This document shows positions 39,133 through 41,307 of a DNA stretch of 41,307 nucleotides, one piece after another. A model generated the notes under the pieces. That model was not told the DNA's origin, made no database searches, and saw only the letters and a program-made list of their open reading frames with translations. Origin of the DNA: a virus; IMG/VR virus record IMGVR_UViG_3300047629_000021, positions 1 through 41,307 of that record; one strand, 5' to 3'. Each line of letters opens with the position of its first letter. Position 1 is the first letter of the stretch. A program made the translations under genes and the position numbers.

Positions 39133-40832
39133 TCAACATCGAAACGCTCGATGACCCGGTGCAACTGGAAAGGGTGCAGACTTTCCGTGGCGGGATGAAT
39201 TCCTTCGACACCCCGGAAAATCTGCCGTCAGACACCTCGCAGATTCTTGAAAACATGCTAGTGCCGGATAATCTCGTAGTACGGACACGGGAAGGAGCGG
39301 ACCCGATTGCCGGGAACAACGCACCAACTGGCGGTATTATTCAGGGGCTATTCTGGTTCAACCCACCGGCGTACTCCCCCGGAATCGTGGCAATCTGCAA
39401 CGCCATCTTTTCATCGTACGTCGGAGGCGCATGGTCCGCCGTGACCGTCACCGGTGGATCCAATTGGGGATCGACAACACGGATGGCGATTGCCCAAGGG
39501 GTGGACAAACTTTACGTCAGCGACGGCGTTGACGGACACCCATGGGTTCAGTGGACCGGGACCGGAAACGCCACGAAGCTCGGCACGAATGTTGGCACAG
39601 GTGGAAACATTGGTGACCCTCCAATGGGGGCCGGTGTCATTTTCTGGATTGGAAGCAGGATGTTCGCCACGGCGTTCCCGAATGGATTGACAAATTACAA
39701 CAACGACACGCTCTGTTGCTCGCTGGTGCTAGCCGCTGGAAATGCCTCCTGGGATAACGTGATCTGGAGCGTTCGAATCGGAGGAGGGGATGGGGACCCG
39801 ATCATCTCGGCTATCCCCATGCAGAACAATTGGATTTTGGTTCTGAAACAGAAATCGCTCTGGTTGGTCTACGCCGACCCGACTGCGACAAGCGCGGCGG
39901 GATGGACGGTACAGAATCTGACGCGCGAAATCGGGTGTGTCGGTGCGCGAGCAGCCACGATCAATGGCAATGACATCATGTTTCTGGCGAAGGACGGCAT
40001 TCGCAGTGTCCGGCGCATGGCCATCGGCGTGGACGAATACGAGGTTGTTCCGCCTGCCTCTGAACACGTCAAAAGTATAACCGATCGCATCAACTGGCAG
40101 TACGCGAACCTGGTCAGTGCGTGGCGCTATAAACAGTGGATTTTATTTTCGCTACCATTGGACGGGGCAACCACGAATACCGGGGTGCTGGTTTTCAACA
40201 CCCGGACTCAGACTTGGATGGGGCTTTGGAACAATCCGCAAAGCCCGACGTGGAATGTGACCCAATTCGCTACGGCGTACGGAATTGGTGCCAATAATGC
40301 GGACGTTCTACTGCTGGGGGATACCTCCGGCCACGTCAACAAGTGGAAGGACGATCAGGATGCCACGCTTGCGGCCACGTTTTTGGACAATGCATTTCCC
40401 TACCAGTCCCGATTAAGATCCCGGACATTTCAGTTTCAAGACACGGTGGCTACCAAGGACGCTTGGTACATGGAATTACGATTGCTGAATGTTGCTCCGA
40501 ACAATAGTGGCGGATTCACGATCAATGTGAATCTTTTCACGGATGACAATCAATTTCCGTCAGTGGTTTTGGCGCCGACAATCACAGCGGCCATCCTCGG
40601 CCAGATCGTGCTCCCGTTCGTATTGGCGGGAAATTCGCCGTATACTACCCGTGTGCCGCTCGACGTCCTACCAGATTTCAATCAGCTTTACGTGGACTTT
40701 GTGGCTCCCGTGGTGACAACCGTTCTCCCCGGTGGCAGGATTGTTTATACCGGTGGCGGATTGATTGAGATCAAGAATTTTACGATTGCCGCTTTCCTGA
40801 ACACAATATCGAACGACAGCAAGAGCCCGTGA
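39123..40832 (+). CDS. Tail nozzle / tail-stabilisation protein, P22 gp10-like (569 aa)
   Basis: A strong ribosome site (AGGAGGAAC) supports ATG 39123. The pattern is that of podovirus nozzle proteins: FRGGMNSFDTPENL near residue 21, QILENMLVPDNLVVRTREG, then repeated beta-propeller-like strands (KLYVSDGVDG, WILVLKQKSLWLVY, DIMFLAKDGIRSVRR, WKQWILFSLP-type) to about residue 420. A beta-sandwich C-terminal part follows. It closes the tail and guides ejection. Family placement by pattern, not by search. Confidence 0.75.
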   Translation: MPLINIETLDDPVQLERVQTFRGGMNSFDTPENLPSDTSQILENMLVPDNLVVRTREGADPIAGNNAPTGGIIQGLFWFNPPAYSPGIVAICNAIFSSYVGGAWSAVTVTGGSNWGSTTRMAIAQGVDKLYVSDGVDGHPWVQWTGTGNATKLGTNVGTGGNIGDPPMGAGVIFWIGSRMFATAFPNGLTNYNNDTLCCSLVLAAGNASWDNVIWSVRIGGGDGDPIISAIPMQNNWILVLKQKSLWLVYADPTATSAAGWTVQNLTREIGCVGARAATINGNDIMFLAKDGIRSVRRMAIGVDEYEVVPPASEHVKSITDRINWQYANLVSAWRYKQWILFSLPLDGATTNTGVLVFNTRTQTWMGLWNNPQSPTWNVTQFATAYGIGANNADVLLLGDTSGHVNKWKDDQDATLAATFLDNAFPYQSRLRSRTFQFQDTVATKDAWYMELRLLNVAPNNSGGFTINVNLFTDDNQFPSVVLAPTITAAILGQIVLPFVLAGNSPYTTRVPLDVLPDFNQLYVDFVAPVVTTVLPGGRIVYTGGGLIEIKNFTIAAFLNTISNDSKSP

Positions 40833-41284
40833 ATGACGTGATGCAAATCAGGCCAGTGGAACAAGTCATCCAAGCGATGATGGCTTTTCCACCGATTGAA
40901 TGCCCAGTGGCGCACCGGTTCACGCCGGGGCTCTATATCCGAACGGTGTTCATGCCGCGAGGCACTTTCGTGGTTGGAGTGAAATATCGCGTGGAACACC
41001 CGTTCACGTGCTATCGCGGAAAGGCCACCGTCTGGCATGAGACTGGCGAAGGTCGAATTGTGGAAGGTCCTGCCTTCGGCGTTACGGAGGAAGGAACGCG
41101 ACGGTATTTCCTGATTCACGAAGACACTTTCTGGTCAAATACCTATCCCAATCCTGAAAATGAGAAAGATCCGGATAAGATCATGGAACTCATGATTTTC
41201 CAGGAGGATTTCTCCGAATTCGTAGCCCCGGAGGACGTGAAGCGGCTCGATATGTGGAGGGAGAAAAAATTATGGCTGGTATAG
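40829..41284 (+). CDS. Cupin-like virion-region protein (151 aa)
   Basis: GTG start overlapping the nozzle stop. Conserved phage-cupin pattern: HRFTPGLYIRTVFMPRGTFV, then YRVEHPFTCYRGKATV, EEGTRRYFLIHEDTFW, and a His/Asp-rich end. Small cupin-fold proteins of this kind are found next to tail genes in many phages; the role is unknown (perhaps a virion cap or a metal-binding assembly factor). The end is duplicated at 3-104 by the terminal overlap. Confidence 0.7.
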   Translation: MNDVMQIRPVEQVIQAMMAFPPIECPVAHRFTPGLYIRTVFMPRGTFVVGVKYRVEHPFTCYRGKATVWHETGEGRIVEGPAFGVTEEGTRRYFLIHEDTFWSNTYPNPENEKDPDKIMELMIFQEDFSEFVAPEDVKRLDMWREKKLWLV

Positions 41285-41307
41285 CCTCAGCAATTGCGGC
41301 GGGAGCG
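41181..41307. repeat. Terminal overlap, right copy (identical to 1-127)
   Basis: Exact copy of bases 1-127. It includes the final codons of the cupin-like gene and the first 36 bases of the internal virion gene (ATG at 41272). Remove one copy before gene counting. Confidence 0.95.

Overview
The window is one complete tailed-phage genome in circular form. Bases 1-127 are repeated exactly at 41181-41307, so the unit genome is 41,180 bp and the late genes run through the contig ends. The gene set is a short-tailed (podovirus-like) phage: large terminase, portal, scaffold-like protein, N4-gp56-type capsid protein, tail nozzle-like protein and three large internal-virion-like proteins. There is no tape-measure, sheath or tail-tube set. 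The host is probably Gram-negative, because many products carry Sec signal peptides and two carry lipobox-like cysteines. A Verrucomicrobiota-like host is only a guess from the style of the exported fibre-like proteins.

Layout. Transcription diverges from a control region near 20970-21130. The plus strand carries the late genes from 21.1 kb through the circle joint to 7805: terminase small subunit, a 440-bp gap with tRNA-like structures, terminase large subunit, portal, small genes, scaffold, capsid, an unusual 28.3-37.9 kb block, head-tail connector, nozzle, cupin-like protein, and the internal virion proteins ending in a 1672-residue protein. The minus strand carries the early genes from about 20970 down to 7807, packed with ATGA/GTGA overlaps. 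They include an ERF annealing protein with a RecE-like exonuclease, a VRR-NUC nuclease, an ASCH protein, a DnaA domain IV-like protein, a C5 cytosine methyltransferase, a DUF1376 replication protein and an HNH nuclease. Four strongly supported small genes of 42-57 codons on the minus strand and one of 51 codons on the plus strand were found from these overlaps. The two arms meet tail to tail at 7805/7807 with one base between them.

Most interesting points. (1) A perfect 16-bp parS centromere palindrome lies inside the giant ejection-protein gene, and no ParA or ParB is encoded. (2) The 28.3-37.9 kb block mixes eight secreted or lipoprotein-type proteins (several fibre-like) with a stand-alone response-regulator receiver domain, a family 2 glycosyltransferase, a class 3 lipase and holin-like membrane proteins. 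I recognise no peptidoglycan hydrolase. (3) Iteron-like repeats and an inverted repeat lie inside the DUF1376 gene and may be the replication origin. (4) A 27-unit tetrapeptide repeat varies at just two positions. (5) Two tandem tRNA-like structures with encoded CCA ends lie just before the large terminase.

I recognise no integrase, CI-type repressor, DNA polymerase, ParA/ParB or CRISPR array. The lifestyle is therefore open: strictly lytic, or carried as an extrachromosomal element that may borrow the host ParB.
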